64,000 bases of DNA from Chryseobacterium indologenes (GTDB taxonomy: Bacteria > Bacteroidota > Bacteroidia > Flavobacteriales > Weeksellaceae), in the NCBI GenBank assembly GCA_002439165.1, contig DJTE01000009.1:7705-71704 (forward strand). Direction: 5' to 3'. Below are positions 9,030-17,682 of this stretch, piece by piece. Every line of letters starts with the position of its first letter. Positions within the stretch are counted from its first letter, which is position 1. The notes beneath the pieces are model-generated. The model was given only the letters and a program-made list of their open reading frames with translations. It ran no database searches and was not told the origin of the DNA. A program made the position numbers and the translations under genes.

Positions 9030-9503
9030 ATGGATACAGTACAAAAAGAAAAAAATATTGCTTTGATCAAGGATGTTTTAAGAAACTACTTATTGGAAAA
9101 GGGGTTTAGAAACACACCTGAACGATATACGATATTGGAAGAGATTTATAATATGGATCATCACTTCAATGTAGATGATCTCTATCTCCTGATGATGCAG
9201 AAAAAATATCATGTTTCCAAAGCAACCATTTACAACACTATTGAGATTTTCCTTGATGCAGGATTGATCCGTAAGCATCAGTTCGGAGAAAAGACTTTGA
9301 CCTCTTCATCTTATGAGAAGTCTTATTTTGATAAACAGCATGACCACCTGGTGATCTACAAAAAAGACTCCGATAAAGAAATTGAAGAAATTATAGAATT
9401 CTGCGACCCGAGAATCCAGGGAATCAAAGAAGCAATTGAAGATGCATTTGGCGTAAAAATTGATTCGCATTCGCTGTACTTCTATGGCACTAAGAATGAT
9501 TAA
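9030..9503 (+). CDS. Fur family transcriptional regulator
   Basis: The 157-residue protein has a winged-helix N-terminus (RNTPERYTILEEIY, VSKATIYNTIEIFLDAGL as recognition helix) and a metal-binding dimerisation domain. HDHLVI supplies the family's His ligands, and a DSHSLYFYG end supplies a third. The CxxC zinc pairs of canonical Fur are missing, as in many Bacteroidota Fur-like proteins; only one Cys (EFCDPRI) is seen. The metal sensed (iron, zinc or peroxide via PerR) cannot be decided. The OstA-like gene begins three bases after the stop, which implies co-transcription. Confidence 0.85.
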   Translation: MDTVQKEKNIALIKDVLRNYLLEKGFRNTPERYTILEEIYNMDHHFNVDDLYLLMMQKKYHVSKATIYNTIEIFLDAGLIRKHQFGEKTLTSSSYEKSYFDKQHDHLVIYKKDSDKEIEEIIEFCDPRIQGIKEAIEDAFGVKIDSHSLYFYGTKND

Positions 9504-9506
9504 TCA

Positions 9507-11249
9507 ATGAGAATATTCCTTTTCCTGTTTATTTTTATTTCTGCGCTCGCTTCCGCACAGGACACAAAACCTGTGAAGAGAGATCCCTATCTTCAGCCTG
9601 CTGCCGGGGCGCAACGCCAGCAGCCACAGAAGCCGGAAGATAAAATAAAGATCATCAATGCAGATGAGATCAAAAAAAATCCTGAAAAATACGATGGAAA
9701 TCAGTATTTCATAGGCAATGTACAGATCGAGCATCAGGGGTCCATTCTTACGGCTGATGAACTGGTCATTTATGAGAAAGAAAATTTTGTAAAAGCAATA
9801 GGAAATACCAAGCTCCAGAATACCGACGGATCTGTGATCACGGCAGGAGAAATGGAATATGACGGGAATACCCAGAAAGGAGTTGCCCGGAAAAACGTTG
9901 TTCTTACCGATCCCAAGCAGACTATAAAAACAGAAATTCTCTATTACGACAGGATTTCCAATCAGGCTTATTTCAATACCGGCGGAACCATTTCCGACGG
10001 GAAAAACGTAACCTACACCAAATCGGCTACCTATTTTCTCAATACAAAACTGGTAGACCTTACCGGGAATGTAAAGATAGATACCCCGCAGTATGTCATA
10101 GAAGGAGCGAACATCAAACAGAACCAGAATACAAAAGTAGCAGAGTTCTTCGGCCCTACTACCATTACCAACCGTGCCAATCCCAAAAACAGGATTTACA
10201 CCGAAAGGGGAACCTATAAAATGGAAACCAAAGAAGCATTCCTCAATAAAAATTCCAGGATCTTTTATAATGATAAAATCCTTACCGGGGACGATATGTA
10301 TTATAACCAGATTACAGGGTTCGGAAAGGCAACAGGGAATGTAACCTTGGATGATCCTCTGGAAAAAAGGTATATGAAAGGCGGTTATGGTGAGGTTTTC
10401 GAAAAGAAAGATTCAGCCATGATGACCAAAGGTCCTTATGCTGTAAAAGTGATGGAAAAAGACTCCATTTATTTTGCCGCTGAAAAAATCATCTCCTATC
10501 AGAGACCGGATTCCCTGGATATAAAAGTGAAGAAAAATTTCTTGAGAGCCTATAAAAAGGGACGGATCTATAAATCCAATGCCCAGGGAAGGGCAGATTC
10601 TATCGCCTTTAATGAAACAGACGGAATCCTGCATATGTACACCAAACCTATTCTTTGGAGTGGTGAAAAGCAGGTAACCGGAGATAAGATCGAAGCGTAT
10701 TTCAATACAAAAACAGAAGATCTGGATTCTCTTAAAGTAATAGGAAATGCTTTCGCCATCAGCAAAGTCGATTCCCTGACGCTGAAAGATGAATTCAACC
10801 AGGTAAAAGGGAAATTTATGACCGTTTACTATGAACATAACGATATCAAAGAAGCCCGTGTAGTGGGAAATGCCCAGGCCATTGCATATGCGGATGATGT
10901 TGATCCGGAAACCCAGAAGCCCCGGAGAATCGGGATCACCCTTTCTACGTGTGGAATTATCGGAGCCCTGTTTGAGGAAACAGGACTGCAGATTATATCG
11001 TGCAGTATCGGGGCCAATTCAGATACCTATCCGATGAGTATGATAGAACCTGAAAAAAGAAAATTCCCGGATTTCAACTGGAATACCAGAGACCGGATCA
11101 GGAAATGGCAGGACATCCTCGTCGATTCCCCGAACTATGAGGAGATAAAATACACTACGGAAAACGATCCTTACAGCCAGGCTCAGGAAGCCATAGAAAA
11201 AGAAAGGGCAAAAGAAGAAGCCAAGAAACCGAAAAGAACCAGAAAATAA
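9507..11249 (+). CDS. OstA/LptA-like organic solvent tolerance protein
   Basis: After a short signal peptide (MRIFLFLFIFISALASAQ) there are repeated beta-jellyroll motifs of the OstA/LptA type. Examples are NADEIKKNPEKYDGNQYFIG, ADELVIYEKENFVKAIGNTK and later YMKGGYGEVFEKKDSAMMTK. They suggest a periplasmic slide for lipopolysaccharide transport or a related outer-membrane biogenesis role. At 580 residues it is much longer than E. coli LptA and lacks the beta-barrel of LptD. The C-terminal 100 residues are Lys/Glu-rich. It is coupled to the upstream Fur-family gene. Confidence 0.82.
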   Translation: MRIFLFLFIFISALASAQDTKPVKRDPYLQPAAGAQRQQPQKPEDKIKIINADEIKKNPEKYDGNQYFIGNVQIEHQGSILTADELVIYEKENFVKAIGNTKLQNTDGSVITAGEMEYDGNTQKGVARKNVVLTDPKQTIKTEILYYDRISNQAYFNTGGTISDGKNVTYTKSATYFLNTKLVDLTGNVKIDTPQYVIEGANIKQNQNTKVAEFFGPTTITNRANPKNRIYTERGTYKMETKEAFLNKNSRIFYNDKILTGDDMYYNQITGFGKATGNVTLDDPLEKRYMKGGYGEVFEKKDSAMMTKGPYAVKVMEKDSIYFAAEKIISYQRPDSLDIKVKKNFLRAYKKGRIYKSNAQGRADSIAFNETDGILHMYTKPILWSGEKQVTGDKIEAYFNTKTEDLDSLKVIGNAFAISKVDSLTLKDEFNQVKGKFMTVYYEHNDIKEARVVGNAQAIAYADDVDPETQKPRRIGITLSTCGIIGALFEETGLQIISCSIGANSDTYPMSMIEPEKRKFPDFNWNTRDRIRKWQDILVDSPNYEEIKYTTENDPYSQAQEAIEKERAKEEAKKPKRTRK

Positions 11250-11252
11250 TAC

Positions 11253-11280
11253 AAAGACCGGCGTATGACCGGTCTTTTTT
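11253..11280 (+). terminator. intrinsic terminator after OstA-like gene
   Basis: AAAGACCGG / CCGGTCTTT with a seven-base loop, followed by a T tract. Confidence 0.9.
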
Positions 11281-11435
11281 ATGCGCGCGCTTCATCAAAT
11301 CAATCCCGGTTAATTTTACTTTCAGTATTCTTAAAAGCTAACATTACCTTTAAACCGATCGTTTGTATTGAAGAAAACATTCATAAAATCTGCCCGATCA
11401 GCGAAGCAGGAAAACGGATAAACATTTTTATGATA

Positions 11436-11520
11436 GATAGAATTTATCAATAGAGCTGGAATTTAGTCCGCCTGAATAATAAAAAAATCCACTGGCTTTA
11501 GCCAAAACTTATACATTAAA
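11436..11520. repeat. dispersed intergenic repeat, copy 1 (pieces A and B)
   Basis: Piece A (about 11441-11480, with CAATAGAG and TCCGCCTGAATAATAA) and piece B (about 11483-11519, with GGCTTTAGCCAAAACTTATACA) both recur in reverse orientation in the 25.2-25.55 kb gap. Neither encodes protein. The rest of the 11.28-11.77 kb gap shows a further repeat-like GGAAGTTACTTTTAG at about 11625-11639 that is also found inverted at 39226-39240. Confidence 0.7.
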
Positions 11521-11765
11521 TCCTGTGAAATCTCCGGAATCTGTCGGAAATTAAAATAAATAATCTGAATCCAGGTTAAGGAGCTGAATATAAAAAAGGT
11601 TGAAAGATAGAAGGAGGGTGGAAGTTACTTTTAGTTAGAGATACTGAAAATATCCCTTTTCCATTCTCCCATCAAAATTACCCGGCCAAATGAAAACTTT
11701 TGTCGGGAAAATCAGGATCACTGATCTTTTTACCCCATTAATTTTAACATCTGATGAATGTTTTA

Positions 11766-11773
11766 TAGCTTTG
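11766..11773 (+). promoter_or_regulatory. -7 box TAGCTTTG of class III aminotransferase gene
   Basis: A TAnnTTTG match lies 18 bases before the ATG at 11792. It falls inside the longest possible reading frame and argues for the downstream start. Confidence 0.55.
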
Positions 11774-11791
11774 CTGAAATTTTTTGAGACA

Positions 11792-12973
11792 ATGGAAATG
11801 CAAAAAGATTTTTTTATATATCAGGCACAAACCACTCAGTTTGCAGCGGGTTTTGAAGTTGAAAAAGCAGAAGGAAGCTACATCTACGGAACAGACGGAA
11901 GAAGATACCTGGACTTTGTAGCCGGAGTTTCCGCCAATACCCTGGGACATTCACATCCTAAAGTAGTAAATGCCATTAAAGAACAGGCAGATAAATACCT
12001 TCATGTAATGGTATATGGAGAATATGCTCAGGAAAAGCCTGTGGAACTTTGCAAACTGCTTGCCGAAGCAACACCGGATCCGCTGGAAGTTACCTATCTG
12101 GTTAACAGCGGTGCAGAAGCAATCGACGGAAGCCTGAAACTTGCCAAAAGATATACGGGAAGAGAAGAAATAATTTCCTTTAAAAATTCCTATCATGGAA
12201 ATACACATGGAGCACTGAGCGTATCCGGCAATGAGTATCATAAAAGAGAGTTCCGCCCTTTGCTGCCGATGATCAGCTTCATAGAATTCAATAATGAAAA
12301 TGAATTTGATAAGATCACAGAAAAAACAGCCTGTGTAATTATGGAAACCATCCAGGGGGCAGCAGGATTTCTGGTTCCGGCAGATGATTATCTTGTCAGA
12401 CTGAAGAAAAGATGTGAAGAAGTAGGGGCTCTTCTTATTTTAGATGAAATTCAGCCTGGCTTCGGAAGAACCGGGAAACTTTTCTCTTTTGAACATTTTG
12501 GAATCGTTCCGGATATCCTTGTTATGGGAAAAGGAATGGGAGGAGGAGTTCCCGTGGGAGCTTTCATGAGTTCTGAAAAAATTATGAAATCCCTTTCACA
12601 CTCTCCAAAGCTGGGGCATATTACCACTTTCGGAGGCAATCCGCTGATTGCAGCAGCCAGTCATGCTACTTTAAAAGAGGTTCTGGAAAGCGGCCTGATG
12701 GAAGAAACAGACGGAAAAGAAAAACTCTTCAGAGAACTTCTGGTTCATCCGAAGATCAAAAATATCAACGGAAAAGGCCTGATGCTGGCTGTGAATCTGG
12801 GAAGCCCGGAATACACCCTTGAAGTGGCTAAAAAATGTATGGAAAAAGGACTTATTGTCTTCTGGCAGCTTTACAGAAACGAATACCTCAGAATCTCACC
12901 TCCGCTTACCATTTCAGCAGACGAGATCAGAGAAGGCTGCCGGATTATTCTCGATATTTTAAACGAAGACTAA
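11792..12973 (+). CDS. class III PLP-dependent aminotransferase (acetylornithine/ornithine type)
   Basis: This is a fold-type I aminotransferase. VNSGAEAIDGSLKLAKRYTG contacts the cofactor phosphate, and LILDEIQPGFGRTGKLFSFE holds the Asp that binds the pyridine nitrogen. VMGKGMGGGVPVGAFM carries the Schiff-base Lys, and ITTFGGNPLIAAAS follows. Starts at 11792 or 11798 are both near a -7 box; a more upstream ATG at 11690 would put the promoter inside the gene. The substrate is uncertain: acetylornithine, ornithine or another omega-amino acid. No arginine-pathway neighbours are present to decide. Confidence 0.85.
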   Translation: MEMQKDFFIYQAQTTQFAAGFEVEKAEGSYIYGTDGRRYLDFVAGVSANTLGHSHPKVVNAIKEQADKYLHVMVYGEYAQEKPVELCKLLAEATPDPLEVTYLVNSGAEAIDGSLKLAKRYTGREEIISFKNSYHGNTHGALSVSGNEYHKREFRPLLPMISFIEFNNENEFDKITEKTACVIMETIQGAAGFLVPADDYLVRLKKRCEEVGALLILDEIQPGFGRTGKLFSFEHFGIVPDILVMGKGMGGGVPVGAFMSSEKIMKSLSHSPKLGHITTFGGNPLIAAASHATLKEVLESGLMEETDGKEKLFRELLVHPKIKNINGKGLMLAVNLGSPEYTLEVAKKCMEKGLIVFWQLYRNEYLRISPPLTISADEIREGCRIILDILNED

Positions 12974-12982
12974 ATCCGGATT

Positions 12983-13008
12983 ATCTCTCCATGCGGAGAG
13001 ATTTTTTT
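12983..13008 (+). terminator. intrinsic terminator after aminotransferase gene
   Basis: ATCTCTCC / GGAGAGAT with a four-base loop and seven T residues. Confidence 0.9.
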
Positions 13009-13164
13009 ATGCTTCACATGGTAATTTTTTCCCCTGAAAATGAAGGCTGATACGGATTTCTGATCTCTGATAAATATCATACAGATTATGTAAAAAAGTA
13101 ATTGCTTTTTTGTGTAATAAAAAAATTAATTTATATATTGCGGGACGATAAAAACAAAGATTAT

Positions 13165-13551
13165 ATGGCGAAACATAAAGTCCATTACGAATTTCCAATG
13201 CATTGTTTATCAGAGATTTTATATGAATATCTGGCAACTGCAGAGGGGTTGTCTGAATGGTTTGCGGATGAAGTAACAGAGAAAGGCGATGACTTCTTTT
13301 TCAGCTGGGGCGGAGGACCTGCCGAAAAGGCCACTTTGATCAGATATAAGCCTGAAGGTTTCGTCCGTTTCAGATGGGAAGAAGACGAAGGAACAAAGAA
13401 CTTTTTTGAAATGACTATCGTGATAGATGATATTACAGAAGATCTTTCTTTAAATATCACCGATTTCTGCGAAGAAGGAGATGAAGAGGAAAACGCAATG
13501 TACTGGGAAAACCTGATAGAAAACCTTAGAATAAAACTGGGCGCGGCATAA
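13165..13551 (+). CDS. START-like (AHSA1/SRPBCC) domain protein
   Basis: The 128-residue protein begins MAKHKVHYEFPMHCLSEILY. It has the helix-grip layout of START-like proteins: an early strand, then LSEWFADEV, the WGGGPAEKATLI strand, FVRFRWEEDEG, and a long C-terminal helix (MYWENLIENLRIKLGAA). These domains bind hydrophobic ligands, but no ligand is known for this flavobacterial group. The ATG at 13165 is taken, as upstream codons are not conserved-looking and a TATATTG -7-like element lies just before it. An intrinsic terminator follows. Confidence 0.78.
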   Translation: MAKHKVHYEFPMHCLSEILYEYLATAEGLSEWFADEVTEKGDDFFFSWGGGPAEKATLIRYKPEGFVRFRWEEDEGTKNFFEMTIVIDDITEDLSLNITDFCEEGDEEENAMYWENLIENLRIKLGAA

Positions 13552-13578
13552 GCCGGATGCTGGTAAATGGTAAAACTG

Positions 13579-13608
13579 ATGAACGATTTATCGTTCATTA
13601 TTTTTTTA
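13579..13608 (+). terminator. intrinsic terminator, palindrome ATGAACGAT-TT-ATCGTTCAT
   Basis: A perfect nine-base inverted repeat around TT is followed by TTATTTTTTT. It lies between the START-like gene and the next gene, which argues against starting the next gene at the ATG at 13557. Confidence 0.75.
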
Positions 13609-13628
13609 TAAATAAATCACATCAAAAA

Positions 13629-14438
13629 TTGGAAAATCAATATTTTACATCAGACGAATTAAAGATAAAGAACAGAGCGTTCCTGATGGGAGACGCGGTA
13701 AAGGTTGCTTTCTTTGTGAGAAACGGAGAACTTATCATGGATGAAGAATGCTATTTTTTCCTGATGGCTTCCATGAGAAAGATGAGAATGAATATTCCTC
13801 TCACGTATACCCTGGAATTTTTTCAGACCCTTTTTCATAAAGATATTATTACCGGAAAGGGAGTACAGAACGGAATTATCAGTTTTCAGGTGTTCAGGAA
13901 CAATGATGAAATCACTCTGGCAAAATCTTCAGTTTCTTATTTCTATGAAGTGACAGAAATGGCCGATGTCCTTGCTGTTCAGCAGAGACCACTGGAATTG
14001 GATCTGATTAAAGAAATCAATGTAAACAATAATCTCTTAAGTAATATCAGAGTACACTGCCCTGAAAATATCTACGGTGGAATTTATGCTCAGGAAAATG
14101 ATCTTGATGACGTGATTCTGCTCAATCCCAATAAAAGAATTGCCCGTACCACTTCCGGAAATCTGTTGTTTTTAGAAGGTAGTGTCATTAAAGTGCCAAA
14201 GCAGACAGAAGGAGCCTACATCTCTCCTTTGATGGAGAATTTTGTAACCTTCCTGCACAAAAATAATCTCGCAGATATTCAGGAGCATGAGATTATTGCT
14301 TTTGAATCCCAGAAAGCAGAAGAAATTTTAATGATTTCAGACGAAAAGGGAATATTCTCTATTGGAAAAATAAGAAATAAAACTTTTGAAAGCAGCCGTT
14401 TCCTGGAGATGGTGGAAAGCTGGAAAGGAAGTTTATAA
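13629..14438 (+). CDS. aminotransferase class IV
   Basis: This is a fold-type IV PLP enzyme related to branched-chain aminotransferases and aminodeoxychorismate lyase. NRAFLMGDAVKVAFFVRNGE corresponds to the N-terminal GDGVFET strand. LIKEINVNNNLLSN holds the candidate Schiff-base Lys, and VILLNPNKRIARTTSGNLLF corresponds to the cofactor-binding NxF loop. The usual Glu of the vaEgxxxN motif is replaced by ART, so catalysis is not assured. The start is uncertain: TTG at 13629 (LENQYFTSDELK) avoids a terminator that an ATG at 13557 would include. Confidence 0.75.
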   Translation: MENQYFTSDELKIKNRAFLMGDAVKVAFFVRNGELIMDEECYFFLMASMRKMRMNIPLTYTLEFFQTLFHKDIITGKGVQNGIISFQVFRNNDEITLAKSSVSYFYEVTEMADVLAVQQRPLELDLIKEINVNNNLLSNIRVHCPENIYGGIYAQENDLDDVILLNPNKRIARTTSGNLLFLEGSVIKVPKQTEGAYISPLMENFVTFLHKNNLADIQEHEIIAFESQKAEEILMISDEKGIFSIGKIRNKTFESSRFLEMVESWKGSL

Positions 14439-14446
14439 AAATTGAC

Positions 14447-14490
14447 AAACCCGGTAAACAACAAAAGTTCCACAGTCCTTTACCGGGTTT
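14447..14490. terminator. bidirectional terminator between convergent genes
   Basis: AAACCCGGTAAA / TTTACCGGGTTT is a perfect 12-base inverted repeat with a 20-base loop between the class IV aminotransferase and the amidase on the opposite strand. Confidence 0.85.
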
Positions 14491-14521
14491 TATTCTGAAT
14501 AAATCAGAAATTGTATTTTAT

Positions 14522-15127
14522 CTAGTATTCGCTGATGATTTCAGTGAATTTCTGAGCAATCTCTTTTTGTCCTTTTTCGCTGGTGATATATTCCCTGTCT
14601 TTGGTATTATTAATAAAGCCAAGTTCTACCAGTACGGTGGGAGCTTTTGTTTCCCTTAATATATGAAGATTACGCTCTTCAACTTTACGGACGTCAAACT
14701 TTTGAGATATTTTTTGAGCCAGCTGTTTCGAAGTTTCTGTACTTTGAACAAAAACCTCGGTTCCCTGATTGGGAGACTCCTTTTGAGGACTTCCGTTAAC
14801 GTGCAGAGAAATGACGATTTCCGGATTCAGCTTATTGATCATTGCTGTTCTGTCAGAAAGACTAGGATACGTATCAGAATCCCTGGTAAGAATTACCTCA
14901 TACTGACCCTGATTGTCATTAAACTTTTTGATTTCTTTCGCGATATTGATCGTAATATCTTTCTCAGCAATGTTTCCGTGAACAACCCCGTTATCATTTC
15001 CGCCATGACCGGCATCAATAACAATAACCTTTTTACTCACAGGTGCGAAAGATAAAAATGCCGTAGAAAATGCTGATAAAGCCAGTAGTTTGATTCCTCT
15101 CATTTTCAGTGATTTTAGGTTTTTCAA
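14522..15127 (-). CDS. N-acetylmuramoyl-L-alanine amidase (Amidase_3)
   Basis: This zinc hydrolase cleaves the amide bond between MurNAc and the peptide stem in peptidoglycan. The zinc ligands and catalytic residues are visible in DAGHGGNDNGV (His), AEKDITINIA (Glu), SLHVNGSPQ (His) and VLVELGFINN (Glu). A signal peptide (MRGIKLLALSAFSTAFLSFA) points to the periplasm. The protein is 201 residues long from the ATG at 15127; the internal ATG at 15103 gives a tidier signal peptide and may be the real start. There are no SPOR or LysM modules, so targeting must come from partners. Confidence 0.9.
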   Translation of the reverse strand: MKNLKSLKMRGIKLLALSAFSTAFLSFAPVSKKVIVIDAGHGGNDNGVVHGNIAEKDITINIAKEIKKFNDNQGQYEVILTRDSDTYPSLSDRTAMINKLNPEIVISLHVNGSPQKESPNQGTEVFVQSTETSKQLAQKISQKFDVRKVEERNLHILRETKAPTVLVELGFINNTKDREYITSEKGQKEIAQKFTEIISEY

Positions 15128-15211
15128 ATAACGGGAATTCTTTCTTTAAAATTGGTTAACGGAATCTTAAAATTTGTTAATGTTTTTAAAGCCTATTGAA
15201 TAGGTTTTCAG

Positions 15212-15760
15212 CTAGTTAAGAGAAATGTCTTCGGGGGAATTTGCCCAAAGCAGATATTCACCGCCGAGGTTCTGCATGATTGATTTCCATAAGGTCTGAT
15301 CATTGGGAAGCGTGTAGTCCAGGTTATAGACATCCACAACGGTCCACATCTTTCTCTGAACCTCCTGATCAAGCTGTTCCGAGGCCCAGCCGGAATATCC
15401 GGAAAAGATTTTTACATCCTCAATACTCAGTTCCTTGCTGAGGACAGCACTGATGATGTTCTCAATATCTTCCGTTAAATAAAAATCTGGAGTGATCTCA
15501 GAATAGAATTCCGTTACCTTTTTGCCTTTTACAATGAAAAATACTTTGTCGTTCTCTACCGGCCCGCCGTCGTATACCTCTATTTTGAAATCAAAGAAAT
15601 TGTTGAATCTGTTACTCATCTGGCGGTTTCTTTTATTCAGGATCAAACCGAATGCACCGCTTTCATTATGCTCAATGATAAGAACCACCGATCTGGAAAA
15701 AATATCGCCGGAAATGTCAGGGGTGGAGATTAATATTTTACCTTTGTATGAGTAATTCAT
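15212..15760 (-). CDS. YqgE/AlgH family protein
   Basis: The 182-residue protein has the family's N-terminus: GKILISTPDISGDIFSRSVVLI, then SGAFGLILNKRN, GGPVENDKVFFI and FSGYSGWASEQLDQE. The family is widespread and of unknown biochemical role. The ATG at 15760 is chosen because a longer frame would run across the divergent pdxH start region. The divergent starts lie 24 bases apart, so their promoters must overlap. Confidence 0.9.
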   Translation of the reverse strand: MNYSYKGKILISTPDISGDIFSRSVVLIIEHNESGAFGLILNKRNRQMSNRFNNFFDFKIEVYDGGPVENDKVFFIVKGKKVTEFYSEITPDFYLTEDIENIISAVLSKELSIEDVKIFSGYSGWASEQLDQEVQRKMWTVVDVYNLDYTLPNDQTLWKSIMQNLGGEYLLWANSPEDISLN

Positions 15761-15784
15761 ACTCAAATTTAATAAAAAATATCT

Positions 15785-16426
15785 ATGGAAAACCTGCACG
15801 ATAAAAGAAAAGTGTACGAGAAATCCCAACTTATTGAAAGTGAGATAAAACAAAATCCTATTGAGCAGTTCAGAGACTGGTTTTTAGAGGCAAGTGAGAG
15901 TCCCGGGATCTCTGAAGCCAATGCTATGGCCGTTTCTACCCTGGAAGAAGACGGCTGCCCGAGAACAAGGATGGTGTTGCTTAAAGCCTATACCCATGAA
16001 GGATTTATTTTCTATACCAATTACAGCAGCAGAAAGGGAAAAGCCATAGAAAAGAACCATAAAGCCTGCCTGCATTTTTTCTGGCCGAATCTTGAAAGGC
16101 AGATCATCATCAAAGCCGATCTTGAAAAAGTAGCCGGGAACCTTAGCGACGGATATTTTCATTCCAGGCCGAAAGGAAGCCAGCTCGGAGCAGCCGTTTC
16201 ACCACAGAGCCAGGTGATTCCGGACCGTGAATTCCTTGAAGAAAAATTAAAACAACTGGAAAAGGAATACGAAAACAGAGAAGTTCCGAGGCCTGAAAAC
16301 TGGGGAGGATACCTTGCAAAACCTTATGAAATTGAATTCTGGCAGGGCAGACCCAACCGTCTTCACGACCGGATCATCTATCAGTTGGAAAATCTGGACT
16401 GGAAGATTTCCAGACTGGCCCCGTAG
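15785..16426 (+). CDS. pdxH: pyridoxamine 5'-phosphate oxidase
   Basis: This FMN enzyme oxidises pyridoxine or pyridoxamine 5'-phosphate to pyridoxal phosphate. The 213 residues include AMAVSTLEEDGCPRTRMVLL, FIFYTNYSSRKGKAI, FFWPNLERQI and SQLGAAVSPQSQVI. The C-terminal PdxH dimerisation motif is EFWQGRPNRLHDRI. All match the family closely and length is normal. It is divergent from the AlgH-like gene. Confidence 0.95.
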   Translation: MENLHDKRKVYEKSQLIESEIKQNPIEQFRDWFLEASESPGISEANAMAVSTLEEDGCPRTRMVLLKAYTHEGFIFYTNYSSRKGKAIEKNHKACLHFFWPNLERQIIIKADLEKVAGNLSDGYFHSRPKGSQLGAAVSPQSQVIPDREFLEEKLKQLEKEYENREVPRPENWGGYLAKPYEIEFWQGRPNRLHDRIIYQLENLDWKISRLAP

Positions 16427-16537
16427 ATAAATTAACCTCAATTCGGGATAAGAAATCAGACTTATATTAAGTGTTATAATTGATGATCAATTTATAAATT
16501 TTTGTAAAAAATAGGATATTATTTGAGTTTTTTAAGT

Positions 16538-16600
16538 GCTCCGTAGGAGTACTCTGTTCATAGAATTTAATACATGATATAAGGCGAGCTCCGTAGGAGC
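16538..16600. repeat. paired GCTCCGTAGGAGC palindromes
   Basis: GCTCCGTAGGAGT (16538-16550) and GCTCCGTAGGAGC (16588-16600) are small inverted repeats 38 bases apart in a non-coding gap. The second is followed by GACCTG. They look like REP-type intergenic elements. Confidence 0.6.
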
Positions 16601-16676
16601 GACCTGATAATTATATTGATTCATATTTTAATACGGACAAAATTTGAAAACAATAATTTTACATGACCCTAAAAAA

Positions 16677-16775
16677 TAACCTCAGTTCGTTATAAAATAT
16701 CTGATTTAGACTGATCTGAAGCTGGGAGAAGGAAAGTCATGAAGGTCATTAAAAATAAGTATTGATTTGTTTTTA
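16677..16775. repeat. dispersed repeat copy (AACCTCAGTTCG...GAAGG type)
   Basis: The order AACCTCAGTTCGTTATAA, ATCTGATT, GGGAGAAGGAAAGTCATG, TCATTA, then TATTGATTTGTTTT recurs at about 25541-25660 with substitutions. A shorter third start (AACCTCAATTCGGGATAAG) lies at 16434-16452. No coding potential is seen in the 16.43-16.94 kb gap. Confidence 0.6.
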
Positions 16776-16941
16776 CCTTTTTAGGGTAATCAAAGCAATA
16801 TAAAAACTATGTATTTCAATGATAAGCGAAGCTGTCCTGTTTATCTTAAAAGCATCCTGCTGTAATTCATCTTTGTTTACCTTGGCGATTAATAAAAAAT
16901 TTCTCCAGCTTTTTGTTAATGATACAAAGCATTTAAACGAT

Positions 16942-16972
16942 AAAAAAAGACCGCTTCCTGGAAGCGGTCTTT
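16942..16972 (-). terminator. intrinsic terminator of HU gene
   Basis: AAAGACCGCTTCC / GGAAGCGGTCTTT, with a T tract on the minus strand directly after the HU stop codon. Confidence 0.92.
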
Positions 16973-16992
16973 ACATTTTGTAATCTGAATGA

Positions 16993-17283
16993 TTATTTTT
17001 TCTTAGCACCGGAAACTGCATTGGAAAGATCAGCTCCAGCTTTGAATTTAGCAACTTTTTTAGCCGCAATTTTGATCGGTTTCTTAGTTGCAGGGTTGAT
17101 ACCTTGTCTAGCCGCTCTCTCAGCTACTGAGAAAGTTCCGAATCCTACTAAAGAAACTTTTCCGTCTTTTTTCTTCAGAGTAGTCGTTACATTAGAAATA
17201 AAAGATTCTAAAGCAGCTTTAGCTGCAACTTTGGTGATTCCTGCATCTTTTGCGATTGCGTCGATTAATTCAGACTTGTTCAT
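16993..17283 (-). CDS. HU-family histone-like DNA-binding protein
   Basis: This 96-residue nucleoid protein starts MNKSELIDAIAKDAGITKVA and contains SLVGFGTFSVAERAARQGIN and PATKKPIKIAAKKVAKFKAG. Those are the beta arms that wrap into the DNA minor groove. The tail is Lys-rich (SGAKKK). HU bends and compacts DNA and acts as a dimer. A long AT-rich upstream region and a strong terminator fit a highly expressed single gene. Confidence 0.95.
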   Translation of the reverse strand: MNKSELIDAIAKDAGITKVAAKAALESFISNVTTTLKKKDGKVSLVGFGTFSVAERAARQGINPATKKPIKIAAKKVAKFKAGADLSNAVSGAKKK

Positions 17284-17670
17284 AATTTTTAATATTAAAG
17301 TTAGTTCGTAATTATAGCAAATATAATACTATTTTCTATTTGTGCAATTTTTTTCTTAAAACTTATATAATTTTTTTAATTTTTGATGAAAACAGTCAAA
17401 ATATGATAATTTGGTTTTTCACGAAAAATCTACGTTACAGGTTACTAAAATCATGCCAAATGCTTATGTGCATTGACTTTAGCAAAAATTTAATATTAGT
17501 TCGTGCATTTATTAAATCCTAAATTTTGTATAAACTATTAATTTTTTTCATCATATGTTTGATGATTTTATAAGTAATTTTCAAAAAGCTTGTGTAATTT
17601 GAAAATAAACCCCTGTGTTTGTGGGACTTTTAAAATGATTGCAAAAGTCCGATTTATGAATTTTTATTAA
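17284..17670. other. AT-rich intergenic region upstream of HU and panD
   Basis: This stretch of about 390 bases separates two divergent genes. It is very AT-rich, with T tracts, and no frame with coding character was found. It presumably holds the HU promoter; no element could be assigned with confidence. Confidence 0.5.
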
Positions 17671-17678
17671 TAAATTTG
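17671..17678 (+). promoter_or_regulatory. -7 box TAAATTTG next to panD start
   Basis: The box ends four bases before the panD ATG (17683), so the transcript would be leaderless or nearly so. Confidence 0.5.
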
Positions 17679-17682
17679 CAGT

